NCBI GenBank assembly: GCA_963921795.1
Contig: OY997658.1
Location: 33,852,347 to 33,916,346 of the forward strand
From: Nannobrachium achirus
Taxonomy: Eukaryota; Chordata; Actinopteri; Myctophiformes; Myctophidae
Reading direction: 5' to 3'
DNA length: 64,000 bases
Translations under genes and position numbers: made by a program
Notes under the pieces: model-generated
Told to the model about the DNA's origin: nothing
Database searches by the model: none
The model's input: the letters and a program-made list of their open reading frames with translations, nothing else
Part shown: positions 1 through 10,992 of the stretch, piece by piece
Layout of the letters: each line of letters opens with the position of its first letter
Numbering within the stretch: position 1 is the first letter of the stretch

Positions 1-1725
1 GTTACATACTGTTTCTCTCAAAATGGGTCTTATTGTGTGAATCTGTTTCTATGTGTTTCTCCTAAAAGGGATGTTTGCCACTCTATGTTCCTTAATAACA
101 CATCCTGGTATTCTAACATTGTGATTCCGACAGCCTTGACACTGCAACAAGTGTCTGATATTTCACTGGTAAACCATATTTCAGTAAACAATCTTTATCC
201 TCATGGGGTGACGGCAAGAGCTGTCAACAACAAGATTCACCATCATGTCAACAACTCAGTTGTGTTCTGTCCACTGATTAAGGTCAACCCAGCCCATGAG
301 GTGACCACTTGACATGATATTACATCATGTCTTACAGTAACTATATAAATTCATGTCAACTGATCATTTAATTTTGTTTTGTTTTTCCAGGTTTATGACA
401 GGTTTATTTATTTTGGTTGGACTGGACGGATTTGACCTCATGTTTTATTTACATTTGATTTTGTCCGTTTTTCTCTGTCCTCCTGTCTTGTTGAAAAAGG
501 GGCACCATGTCCGGTGGAGCCGTTCATTTTGTTTTTTGCTTCCCTAGGGGCTGGTGTCCATTTAATTATATTTTATTTATTTTGTTATTATTATCTTTTA
601 TTTGTATTTAAACCTTCTGTCTGTGTTCTGATGTCAAAGGGGCCCTGTTCATACAGTGCCTATGTTACAGAAGAGGCTCGGACACTTTACTCCCTCTCTG
701 CCTCTGCGTGCGTGAGCGTGCGTGTGACTGTGTGCCATGGCCATGGCGGGTATGTGTGAGAAAGTGTTAGATATGTTTTGTCTTCCTTTCTACTGATTTC
801 ATCAACATTCTGATTGTGGAACTTCCTGTTCCCAGGTCCTCTTTGGGTGACTTACTGGTAGGCCTATTAAGAAACATTTGACACTGATTTAACTATTTTA
901 TGATTTTAAGTCATTTTTAATTTGTTTTGAAAGTTTTGAATAATTGAAGAACTGTGAACAGATTATAAATCTGTGGTCTGAAAATGTATTTTTATTTTTA
1001 TTATTTTAACCATTTAGCCCCAAACATCAACAACATCATTTTTGCCACACCTTGTGTCAAGAGGGGGGAGTATGCTTGATTGTTTGGATTAGGCTTTGAT
1101 TTTCATTGTTTAACGTTTAATTTTGATTTTGAAACTTTTGATTTTAAAACTTTGTATGTTTTGAGTATGTTTGTGTTGTGTGCATTAATCCTTCTGCCCA
1201 ACACAAACAGACTATCAGAACGGCTTACAGCCACTCAACACCTATAAGGGCTAACCATGACAACACCACAGCGGAGGAAAAAATACAGAGGGCGGAGAGT
1301 GAAAAGGGGCACCACCAACAGACGATGGGTCACCAGTGCACGAGCCAATCAACCGCAGGACCAGAGCTATGCTCTGGTTGTCGGTGGGTAACGGAAATGC
1401 ACTGTGAAGAAAAACATTTAGGTGGAGAAATTATGATTGTAAATTGTTGAAATACAAGTGATCTGCCGCCAAGCACTGTCATCCTCTAGGCCCGATGGAC
1501 GCCAGGCGGTGCCAAGGAACCACCAGAGGCCAGAGGGCAGTGCGAACGCGCCATCATCACAGCGGGGGGCTATTGCAGCCTCCCGGGCCTGTGAGTATTC
1601 TGAAATCGCACTGTCGAAGAATTAAGCCGCTATAATTATGACTGAAGAATCCATTGTATCGATATTAGTGAACTGCCGCAAGCTTCTGTCCATAGGAGCT
1701 GTCTGAAACCCACCTAAAGAACCCT
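1..1725. other. AT-rich stretch without a supported gene
   Basis: I see no exon, RNA gene or element with clear ends here. A purine tract at 1,061-1,070 preceding a T-rich stretch resembles a retroviral-type polypurine tract, but no LTR boundary or coding remnant supports it. A 44-codon open frame at 1,257-1,391 encodes an Arg/Lys-rich peptide and has no other support. Confidence 0.5.
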
Positions 1726-1735
1726 CTTCCACTCT

Positions 1736-1823
1736 TCGACCCGTCTCCGCCCATCTCCGACCCGTCTCCGCCCTTCTACAACCCATCTCCGACCCGTCTC
1801 CGCCCATCTACAACCCATCTCCA
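1736..1823. repeat. C-rich minisatellite
   Basis: Tandem, imperfect repetition of CCGTCTCCGCCCATCT and the variant CTACAACCCATCTCCGA gives about three to four units. It is a simple local minisatellite with no coding signal. Confidence 0.6.
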
Positions 1824-2040
1824 ACAAAACCTCAACTCGATCCCTGGACTTTGCTCTGTCTCTAGCCCTCATCATATCGAGGACTTATGGACTTATGGAC
1901 CCCTTTTTATTTTTATTCTGTCCTGACAGGTTGCAGGGGAAGACTGATCAACTAATCTTGACGTATCAATCTGTCATTAATGTCATGTCAACTCTAACCC
2001 TAACGATAATTACAGTCCTTTTACTATTGAAGAAATGTTT

Positions 2041-2063
2041 TAACCCTAACCCTAACCCTAACC
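2041..2063. repeat. Short interstitial telomere-type repeat
   Basis: Three and a half perfect copies of CCCTAA, the vertebrate telomere repeat, lie in an otherwise AT-rich stretch. Two degenerate CCCTAA units occur about 45 bp upstream near 1,995. Confidence 0.75.
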
Positions 2064-2970
2064 ATTTTTCATCCCACTGTGTGCCTATTTTGTTTTCTTT
2101 TGTTGATCTATTTGATAAAAAGATCAATATTAACCAGCCGGTGGAATTGATAGGTATTTTGTTATGGTTCATATCATCTTTTTATCAATACATATTGATG
2201 ACCACCTGAAGTTGAAGGCACAGTGACTGTGTCATAAAATGTCATGTACAGTACAACACAAGGTCTCCGTCTGGTTGAAATCAGACCTTATCAACTGCCT
2301 GGAGCCTGTACCGAAAACAATGAGAATTGTTTTGGTTTATAAGGCTCAGTGTCATCCAGACACGAGCAAGGACATCTCTCCTCCCAGGAACCCTGTATGT
2401 GGACTCTTTGTCTTGTGTTGAAACGTCATCCATTGACTGATGAAATGACCATACTTATACTCATGTCAAAACATAATTTGTCAGAGAGAGCACGAACCAT
2501 TGATTATTCTGTACTGTACCTGTCTTGAATACTCTCTCTCCATAGTAAACATACCATTCTCACTCTGATCACTCTCCTGTCTTATTTCTGTGTGATGGAT
2601 TATTGTATCTCATATGGGAATAAGAAGGTGTTGTTGTTTAATAATAATATATCGATCAGCTGTACTGGCATAAGTCCATAATACATGTACGGTATGTATA
2701 ATTTGTGATTAGACAGAGAGGTTTAGGCACAGACATGAACAGAACAGAGGGTTTGGGAGAAGGAAAAAGGACAGACTTCTTTTCATCTCCATTGGGGTAT
2801 GTGCGGTTACCCCATTGTGGAAGTCTCTAGAATAACAGGAAATAGCTATGGATTTTTTCGCCATTATTTAGCACTCACCATAGAGTTGGCGCCAGCACAG
2901 ACACATGCACTGGCATGAAGCTTGGAAGAGGGTGTCACTGTACTAATGAAGCGAGCTCCATATCAAGCGG
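2064..2970. other. Unique sequence, nothing recognised
   Basis: No convincing reading frame, splice site or repeat structure was found in this stretch. Confidence 0.4.
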
Positions 2971-2973
2971 GTG

Positions 2974-2975
<2 letters not shown>

Positions 2976-3013
<38 letters not shown>
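2976..3013. repeat. (AC)n microsatellite
   Basis: Uninterrupted AC dinucleotides, followed by a mixed GCAC/ACAC tail to about 3,045. The apparent His-Thr reading frame across it is an artefact of the repeat. Confidence 0.9.
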
Positions 3014-3015
<2 letters not shown>

Positions 3016-3386
3016 CACGCGCGTGCATGCACACGCACACACACAGTACGTACGAGCCAGAAATTCAATCATCAGCCTTAGCGCCCTATGAGTTCTCTCT
3101 CACGCCAACAAGTGCTTTGTCACGTCTTGCGGCTACAGGGTTTCTCTTTCTGTATCTATCTCACTCTTCCACCTCTCATATCCTCCCTGGACATATCATC
3201 ACCATCGCCACACCCCCCCTGGGACTATTAAAAAAATACATTCACTCATTCTGCCATTCTTTTAGCAAGAACATTCCCCGCAGGGGAGCGTGTCACATGC
3301 GGTTACATTTCCATTTGACAACCTTTTTTTTGCATGCTTCAACCACTTGAACACTCGCGTCCCTTTTCTGGGCATGCCATTCAGAC

Positions 3387-3437
3387 AAAATAGCCGATCT
3401 ACAAGCTCGCGATCTGTTGTAGACCGTCTATTTTTTG
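3387..3437. repeat. Dispersed palindromic hairpin, copy 1
   Basis: The left arm reads AAAATAGCCGATCTACAAGC. The right arm, TGTAGACCGTCTATTTT, is its imperfect complement. This is a diverged member of the hairpin family found throughout the window. Confidence 0.6.
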
Positions 3438-3996
3438 GCGAAGAGATTTAGTGTAGAGAGGGAACAAAGGAGGGGGCCAAGTTCAGACCCCTGGGGGACA
3501 CTGGTCAACAAAGTACCGGTACTGTGTATAGGGTTTAATGGTTAAGTCTCATCTGACCACAATTCTTGTTTCATGAGGCCTGCAAAAGTTGTGACTTTAA
3601 TTCCCTCATGCTCTTGAGTTTCTGTTTGAGTAGAGTTAACTGAGAACACAGGACAGTATTAATTGGAGAACATTTCAGATGTTATGACATTTTGTCTTGA
3701 CTTGTTAGTTGATACATAAATGAATTGCAGATCTATTTGCTCTCAACGACACAGCAAGCCTTACTGTAAAAAGATATGTTAAATGGCGTCCAGTTAGTTT
3801 TCATGATTGAAGGCATCTATTCCAAAATGAAAATAAATGTTACAAGAAATGTATCTATCCGCGGCGATTCCAGGATGCGGTGCATCCAGCTTTGCCGGGC
3901 GCCCTAACAAACATCAGTTCACAGTTGGGAAGCGGGCAGGAGCTTGTGTCCTTGTCACTGCACTAGCAGCTCCAATTGGTCTTGGGTAGTCTAGAC

Positions 3997-4471
3997 TACT
4001 GCACAATATATCGTTATCGTATCACTATCACGGTATGACCATGCACAATATCAGTATCGCAAAAGGCCCAGGGCGATATATCGCCAATATCGTTGCCTTT
4101 TGTGATCACAAGTTCAATTTCCTCCCATATATTTTTATTCATAAAAATTATAGGGGCCAAATTGAACTCAGTGGTTTGCCGTGACTTTGACTAAGCATGT
4201 TCGTGTTAAGTCAAACGAGAGTATAGACTTCAAAATAAGAGTGTGAGTCCTAGGAAAAGTATGTGTTTTACTTTTGCTGAGAAATTCAAAATAAGAGTGA
4301 AACTGACTTTTTTTTGAAGAAGAAGAATGCAAAGTTATTATGCAGTTTTTTGAATAATGCTTAGTTTTTTTAAATATTGAATTTCACATTTGTACAGTAA
4401 TATCGTAACAATATCAAAATATTTGACATAAATACAGATATATGACATTTTGTCTATATCGTGCAGCCCTA
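3997..4471. mobile_element. hAT-type MITE, CTGCACRATAT ends
   Basis: The left end (TACTGCACAATATATCG) and right end (ATATCGTGCAGCCCTA) are inverted repeats; the left one has lost three bases. Interior is AT-rich with no coding capacity. Flanks are gtctagac (3,989-3,996) and ctctagag (4,472-4,479), an 8-bp duplication matching the nTCTAGAn target preference known for some hAT transposases. Confidence 0.7.
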
Positions 4472-4479
4472 CTCTAGAG

Positions 4480-4540
4480 CAGTGTTTCTCAAACTTTCAA
4501 ATTTCAAGGTCTCCCCTGGAATCCACTTTGAGAACCACTG
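4480..4540. mobile_element. Minimal 61-bp hAT-type element
   Basis: It begins CAGTGTTTCTCAAAC and ends GAGAACCACTG, inverted repeats typical of hAT elements (CAGTGGTTCTCAA). Little more than the two ends remains. It is flanked by ctctagag and gtctagac, the first shared with the preceding element, so it appears to have inserted into that element's target duplication. Confidence 0.7.
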
Positions 4541-4548
4541 GTCTAGAC

Positions 4549-5639
4549 AGAGTCAGTTCAGCCACACACTCTTTCAGTTCTCCCAATGAAACTCCTCGCT
4601 GTCAGGTAAGAACGGTGGCTGGTGACTCCATGTATACCAGGGAATGCATATGGAAGTCTATACCCTCTCAGTAGGAGTTGGCTATAAAACGTAGTATATC
4701 TACTACCCCATATTACCCAATATTTCAGATTAGGATAAAAAATATATTATAGATGACTGATTCAACAGATGAATTTCTAAATGTATTTAGCATTTTGTAG
4801 GTTATATGGTGTATAACTGAAATGTTTTTGCACAATGAGAGTTCTATCTAGAAATTAAACTTTCTGCTTAGTTAATCGACAATCATTTTCTGACAAACTC
4901 TTTGAGCGGTCCGAGAGACACATTATTCTCACCGTAAATGTTAAGAGAGCGTGAATTTGATGGTCCTCAGCGTATTGAAACCAATTCTCATTTTCATCTT
5001 GGCAAGGAGTAGTATCAGCCCATATTACCAAATGCATTTGTGTGATTTATGGGCTGGAACCTCAAAGGGAGGTCTGATCTAATCCTGTCATGTTCAAAGC
5101 CAAGGCAATGCACTGCACTATGTCCAAGCCAGACCACTATAATGATAGGATTTATGACTTACAAGTAAGAGTCGTTCATGTCCATTGACTAGATCTTAAT
5201 GGAGACGAATCTCTTCAATGACGCCAGGAAATAAAACGTAGTCAACCTCAACAGCATATTTCACCTCTGAACCTCACAAGATATCACCCAACTGTGGAAT
5301 ATGGAAAAGAAAATGTGTTGCCTTAGCTATTGACTTACTTCATAATTTGGTAGGGAATACTTACAGGTAGTCCTAAAATTTCCACTTTTTATTAGATGGA
5401 TTGCCTTTCAAATGCATTAGTCACATCTGAGAAGTGACATTAATGAAACAAACTTTCATAATGCACAAAGGAAATGACTGTGGGTAAGCATAAGGCATTA
5501 AGGAGGGCAATTTGTCAGACTTTGGAACTGTTGATTACCAGTGAATTTAAATGGCAAGCCAAAGTTTAGAAGAGGAGATTAATTGTGAACTTTTGTTCCC
5601 CAAAGAAAGAGAATGTGAACAAAATACACAAAGAAAACT
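4549..5639. other. Unique AT-rich sequence
   Basis: Downstream of the last supported minus-strand exon in the direction of transcription. I see no further exon with a compatible phase and no clear element. Confidence 0.35.
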
Positions 5640-6310
5640 AGAAGCAGTGCTCTTCCGAGCACAGGTCTCCACCAGGTCAGGCATGTAATGTGTTTTACAT
5701 AAGTCGGCCTCCTGATGGCGCTATAAAAGGCTGATGTAAAAAATGCAGGGAAAAGGTTTTACCTTGGCCTCTAAGGAGTGCGCATACAAAGTTTGACACT
5801 AATCGGTGGAGTTATAGGTGAAAACATGAATCGGCCTGTTATAGCGCCACCATGAGGCTGATTTGATTTTTCTTAAGTGGCATTTATTCCTCTGCCTATT
5901 GGGAATGTGCATGCACAATTTCACCAAAATCGCACACTGCGTTCAGGATTTCAGGCATTATTTTCAAAACTGACCAATCCTGCAAACTTTGAAAGCCAGT
6001 TTTAGCCAATCAGGATGGAATATGGAAAATCTGACACATCCATGTCGATCACATGACTGTAGAGATACTGTCTACTGATTTACGTGATTTTTGGACAAAA
6101 TCTGTAGGAGTACTGGCAAAAGTTAGTTTTGCAAAAGTCGGCCTCCTGGTGGCGCTAGAACAGGCCCATGTGAAATATTTGGGGCAGAGGTTCTGAATTG
6201 GTGTCGAGGGAGTGTGTGTGCACAGTTTGGCAGCGACCGGGCGAACGGCGCCGGAGATTAGCTGGTAACGGACGGACGGACGGACGCACGCACGGACGGA
6301 CGGACGGAGG
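5640..6310. repeat. Interspersed repeat with (GGAC)n tail
   Basis: The block repeatedly uses the phrase CCTCCTGGTGGCGCTA and its complement (near 5,712, 5,847 and 6,146). It ends in a run of GGAC/GCAC tetramers at 6,270-6,308. This arrangement is common in fish genomes as a dispersed, probably retroposed repeat. Class not determined here. Confidence 0.5.
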
Positions 6311-6426
6311 GGAAAACATACTCTCCCTCAGCCTTCGGCTGGTGGAGACAATGAAGGTTGAAAAGACAAAAGGACCAAAAAGAGAAGGGCCAAAAGGCGA
6401 AAGGGAGAGTTGTAGAGGTCACTCAC

Positions 6427-6523
6427 TCTTGTCTTGCTCAGGTGGTTCCAGGATATCACTTTCTGTGTCACTGGGGATGTGCCAAGGCTGCCTGATGGCC
6501 TGTAACTGCTGGTAGAACTCATC
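6427..6523 (-). CDS. Exon of an unidentified gene (most 3' exon seen)
   Basis: On the minus strand the acceptor TTTTAG precedes GATGAGTTC and the donor is GTGAGT at 6,426-6,421. The exon is 97 bp, starts in phase 0 and ends in phase 1. It translates without stops to an acidic segment beginning DEFYQQLQAIRQPWHIPSDT and continuing through a Glu/Asp-rich tail. Phase 0 matches the end of the exon at 8,558, giving LRAYLSE-DEFYQQ across the junction. The next exon would lie below 6.4 kb or outside the window; I did not find it. Function unknown. The open frame, splice sites and phase match make it likely to be a real exon. Confidence 0.6.
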
Positions 6524-6645
6524 CTAAAAGGAGAGGAGAGGATATTGGACAAAGAGAGAGAAAAGCTGGTGAGGTGACAAATCTTTAGCTTTAGATCCAC
6601 ACTCCAGCCAAGATATACTTTTTGCCTTCATCAGAACAAAATTAA

Positions 6646-6968
6646 AGGAGTAGTTCACCCCCAAAATGACTTTTTTTCCCCTATTGATTACTGTACTCAT
6701 GCCATGGAGAGTAGAGTTCAATAATATTTTTAGTTTTTTGTCACATTCCTAAGACAAAAATGTGATAACAATAAATTTACCCCCATTCGTTCCGGATGGG
6801 GACCCGTTTCGAAACGGGTCCCCATCCGGAATCAATGGGGGTAGATGTACTCGAATCAAATTTTTGTCTTAGGAATGTGACAAAAAACTAAAAATATTAT
6901 TGAACTCTACTCTCCATGGCATGGGTAATCAATAGAAGAAAAAGTCATTTTGGGGGTGAACTACTCCT
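6646..6968. mobile_element. Foldback MITE with TTAA target duplication, copy 1
   Basis: Almost the whole 323 bp is one imperfect palindrome centred on CGTTTCGAAACG near 6,812. The ends are AGGAGTAGTTCACCCCCAAA and its complement. TTAA flanks both sides (6,642-6,645; 6,969-6,972), the target duplication known for piggyBac-type transposons. A second copy lies at 41,116-41,430. There is no coding capacity. Confidence 0.75.
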
Positions 6969-6989
6969 TTAACTAAGAGTGATGAAGAC

Positions 6990-8150
6990 ATGAATCATTG
7001 GGATGAAATATATGTTTTTGTATGAAGGCTGGAGCATTCTACTATAGTTTTTGTTCTTTTTATAAGCCCACACTACCTACCTTGGTCAGCGTCTAATTAA
7101 ACCAAAAGAAAACAACGCATGGGTATCCAAGGCTAGCATCTAAGTAACGTTTTAAGTGTGTCTTATTTTTAAGAAGTAAATCCATCTCAATGAGACCACC
7201 TGTTTGCTTATCAATCCGTTCAGCCATCTAGATACACACGTTCCCATCCTCCCAGAACATTTGCAGAATGAAAGAAAAACATCTGGAAACATGTCAGTCC
7301 AGCTGCAATATGTCATTTAGCAACTTTCTGGTATGTTCAAGCAGAGAAGCTAAACTAAACTAATTTAAAAATGTCTTGGCGATACAAACAGAGAAATCCT
7401 CTATATTAGCACTCCTGTTAAAACAGGCTCTAATGATATTGCAAGGAAAGCAGCACTGACCCAGTCTGAAAGGCAAAATGCAGGAAAATCCTCAGTGAAC
7501 TCTAGAGACGTGTACGAGTTGGAACACGTGAACGTCAGTCAGACCCATTAGTGCTACAGCTGCTTTTATTTTCATTTACACCAACTACACCTATAATCCT
7601 TGGGGGCCAAACCTTAATATATAAATTGTCCCATGCTCCCTACTACAAGCTTTTATGTGTTCTTGTACAGTATTTCAGCAAGGTGATGGATGTTCTTAAT
7701 TCCCCAGGAAGCACAGTGTCTAGAAAAAGTCAGGGAATTGGCAGAGGTTGCTGTACATCTACTAGCATGTTAAACAGGTCCAGAATCCTCTCTTAACCAG
7801 ACCTCCTTCAGTGGGCTCAGCCCTTGCACACAGGGACCAGGTGGCCCCAATCAAATGTGAATCAGTGCTCTGGTGTTTTTGATAATCTCACTAGGCGTCA
7901 ACCGACGTTAAGTGTCAAAAGAACACAGAGGGATTGCAAAATTCCTGCCCGCCATTAATAAAGCCCTCAAGAAAGCGTTTTGTATTTAACAGCGCTGCCG
8001 TGAAGCAGACCATGAAAAGGAACTTGAGAGAGAAATCCCATTGAAATTTCTCCTTTTAAGCCCGACACATTTTTCCACTGTGAAATGACATTCTACTAGT
8101 ATTCTCCTTTAAACCCCACACAGCGTGTGTTTTGTGCATGCGTGCACATG
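6990..8150. other. Intronic or spacer sequence
   Basis: This lies between two minus-strand exons and is presumably intron. I see no exon or clear element in it. Confidence 0.4.
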
Positions 8151-8153
8151 CAG

Positions 8154-8177
8154 GTGTGTGTGTGTGCGCGCGTGTGT

Positions 8178-8273
<96 letters not shown>
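8154..8273. repeat. (TG)n microsatellite
   Basis: A TG run of about 120 bp with two early interruptions. The long Cys-Val frames called across it are repeat artefacts. Confidence 0.95.
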
Positions 8274-8557
8274 ATGCACGCACATTTCAATCTCTGTGTA
8301 AATGCTCTCATGTTCTACAGCCAACCTTAGTTGGGCATAGAGCCTATTTGACACTGATCGTACCGCAGTATTTCACTGTCACCACACTAACAGATTACTA
8401 TAAACTGGGGTCGATTTTCAAGCTCATGACCCAAGGTTTATGGCCATTATGTGCTTATTATGCCAGGTTTATAAATGGTCTTGCACTTTGCATAGATAGC
8501 TATGCCTGTATTCTAACATGAGAAAACCCAGACAAAGGCGATATTAATTGATTTTAC

Positions 8558-9054
8558 CTCAGACAGGTATGCTCGTAGGCTGGCCCCGAGGCTGTCAGTG
8601 GTACTTAGCCCAGGAGGTGTGAGCAACGGTCGGGGGAGAGTGGGTTGGCATGTGGGCGTCACCGGGCGGCTCCGTGACCTCCTGAACGTTACATGTACCT
8701 CCTTACGACCTCCAGGGGTCCCGGCTGAGCGTGACAGTAAGCTATTGGGGGTGAGCGGCCTGCTTGGGGTTCTTGGGGTCTGAGTCCTGCTGCTGGGGCT
8801 GCTGGGAGATTGAGTCCGACCCATGACCAGGGAGGTGGGCTTGGGGCTGAGCAGTGGGAGGCCCACGCCCGTGGGCTTGGCTGAGAGGCCACTGGCTGGG
8901 GACAGCGGTCTGGACAGCTTGGTGGGAAGAGGCAGGTTGTTGGGCAGAGGTCTGTGGAGCAAAGGGGAGAGGAGGAGGCTACTGTGGGGATTGTTGGTGG
9001 GCCTGGTGGTCATCTTCCCTGCCTCTGCCAGCTTGGCCAAGTCCTTCTCCACCT
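8558..9054 (-). CDS. Large Ser/Pro-rich exon of an unidentified gene
   Basis: The minus-strand acceptor TCATCTCAG precedes AGGTGGAGAAGG and the donor GTAAAA follows GAG at 8,558. The 497-bp exon is open throughout. It starts in phase 1, which pairs with the G left by the exon ending at 15,519 to make Glu, giving KHLA-E-VEKDLAKLAEAGK, a short charged probable helix. The rest is basic and rich in Ser, Pro and Thr-Pro pairs, for example SRTQTPRTPSRPLTP and SRSRPVTPTC, which resemble proline-directed kinase sites in disordered scaffold or cytoskeletal proteins. It ends with LRAYLSE in phase 0. I do not recognise the family; a cytoskeletal or adaptor role is only an inference from composition. Confidence 0.7.
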
Positions 9055-9207
9055 CTGAGATGATGAAAGCACAGTGGCACAAAGTCAGACAACAACACAA
9101 AAGTTTAGACCTAGAATGAACGAGAGGTCTCAGCGAAAAGAAAAGGCATTAAATACATTAAAACAAATTCCTGGACAGTTTCTGTCCAGTCTGGCTTCAT
9201 CGGATCT

Positions 9208-9484
9208 GAAAGGGATATAGTTGACCCCATGGAGATAAATTCATGGATATTTATTTTTATTTTTGTAGCATTCCTCACTCAGCCAATAATTTGATGACCC
9301 CCAGTGGTTCCCTATGGAGACACAAAGAACCTGCTTTGATCCATATGGAGACACCAAGAGTCATCTTGAATTATTTGCTCAGGAATGCAACAAAAACGAG
9401 AAAAAAACAAACGATTAATTCAAGCCTCCATGTGGTAAGTAATCGATAGACAAAAGCATTTTGGGGCGTGAACTATCCCTTTAA
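9208..9484. mobile_element. Probable MITE with GAAAGGGATAGTT ends
   Basis: The left end (GAAAGGGATATAGTTGACCCC minus its last base) and right end (GGGCGTGAACTATCCCTTTAAG) are imperfect inverted repeats around a non-coding interior. The ends resemble those of the TTAA foldback family. Target duplication unclear. Confidence 0.5.
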
Positions 9485-10370
9485 GACTAGCATGATTTTG
9501 TATATCAATTTGATTTAGTTTTTATGAAGTGTGTGCCTCATTCAGCCTTTCCTGTATACAGTATGTGCTTATGTGAAGCAGCCTCCACTCACATATGTAC
9601 ATGTATACTGTACTTGTTTGGGCTACTACCACGCTATTCTTAAACCACCCTCTAGCCGAAAAGACTGATTTAATGGCAGGCTAGATCTTTTTTGGAGAAA
9701 GATAACTGCTCTGTGTATGTACACATCTCACAAGAGCATGGATAATTCACTGGCTGCCCTGAACACCAGAGTGAGAGAGACTGTTTTCATTGAATCCTTT
9801 TCTGGACGATGATGGCAATATTTAGAGACACAGTAAATTGTGGTGAATCCTGCTTCCGCCGACAGGGAAGCTTCCAAGTTGACATTAAGCTTGTGAGGTT
9901 TTTCTTCTTCTTTTTTCTCCCCTGTTCCTGAGAAAAACACTTTTGTTTGCTTCATTGGTAGTCTCAAAAACATTTCTGTTTGTGAAAGGAGAAGATACCG
10001 CCAACTCCTCTGATCAGCATCTGGGTACATTTTTCCACGTTTTTTATCATTTGGCGCTTTGGTAATTGGGATTCAACAACCCAGAGTGATACCTTCAGAT
10101 GAGTCACCAACATCATGTGACTATTCCTGGAAGTGTGTACAGTATGTGCAACATTAAATAAATACCACATAAAGGCATGACAAACTAATTCACAAAACTT
10201 GACATGCTAGTAGTTTATGGGCAAATCGAGTTCTCCAAAACAAATCTTTTTCCCACACCAACAATCTGAAACACATGCCCCTCATCACACACCACTATCC
10301 ATTACGTATGCAAAGCAAGAGATGCCTGCAACACAGCTCAAAGGGCATATTCATTTAAGATATTTTATGC

Positions 10371-10506
10371 TTTATTTCAACAGTGTAGAGAGACAAGAAA
10401 TCAAGGGCAGAGATAGGACACGTGAGACAAGACAGAGGTCAGATTCGAACCCAGATATTCTCACAGGGAACGTAATTATCCTCTGTGCTCTAAGCACTGA
10501 CTAGCA
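10371..10506 (-). mobile_element. tRNA-derived SINE head, minus strand
   Basis: Read on the minus strand, an A-box-like TCAGTGCTTAGAGCAC is followed about 40 bp later by a good B box, GGGTTCGAATC. The rest of the piece (GACACGTGAGACAAGACAGAGGTC on the plus strand, shortened) resembles the body of common fish tRNA-derived SINEs. It does not fold as an intact tRNA, so it is not called as a tRNA gene. Confidence 0.55.
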
Positions 10507-10516
10507 TTGACTGTTA

Positions 10517-10689
10517 AGGCCTCTCCATACTTCGACCGAAATGTTCGGTGAGTTGTGTTTTCCGACGTGCAAATTTCCGAACTCTCGTTCGGTCCAATGC
10601 TTTTCAGAAGTCCCGGGGGATGTAATTTTATGGTAGAAAAGGACCTTTTGACCGAAAACGGCTGTTTCGGTCAAAGTATGGACAGGCCT
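10517..10689. mobile_element. PIF-Harbinger-type MITE
   Basis: Inverted ends of about 26 bp begin AGGCCTCTCCATACTTCGAC and its near complement. TTA flanks both sides (10,514-10,516; 10,690-10,692), the 3-bp duplication typical of PIF-Harbinger. The 173-bp interior has no coding capacity. Confidence 0.65.
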
Positions 10690-10789
10690 TTATGGACACT
10701 TTTGTTTGGCACTGTATAGATAGTTGTGCTTAAGGATTGCTATTTTGCTTTTTTGTTTAAGTTGGCTGTTTCACTTATGAGCATTGACT

Positions 10790-10992
10790 GTTTTTGACAC
10801 AATATGTATATATTCTTCGTTCCCTTTCTTTGATGTACCTTGCTCTTTACTGTACTCTGTTCTTTTTTTATTATTTTCATACTTCTCTGTAATTTTGTAA
10901 ATATCCTTATACTGCTGTGCTGCCTCCGGGCGACTGATATTCCACCTTGGGATAATAAAGGTATCTATCTATCTATCTATCTATCTATCTAA
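10790..10992 (+). repeat. Retroposon 3' tail with (ATCT)n
   Basis: A T-rich stretch followed by GGGATAATAAAGGTATCTATCT and a clean ATCT run (10,962-10,991) resembles the 3' end of L2/Rex-type LINEs in fish, which commonly finish in a short tandem repeat. No coding part is present. Confidence 0.5.

Noticed and set aside
1061..1070. Polypurine tract and 3' LTR of a retrovirus-like element
   Set aside because: No LTR boundary, primer site, pol remnant or second LTR could be found around it.
8056..8521. Long Thr-His and Val-Cys reading frames
   Set aside because: They are translations of the (TG)n tract in several frames on both strands; the same holds at 14.8, 24.0, 24.6, 35.5, 37.6, 41.0, 43.3 and 61.7 kb.
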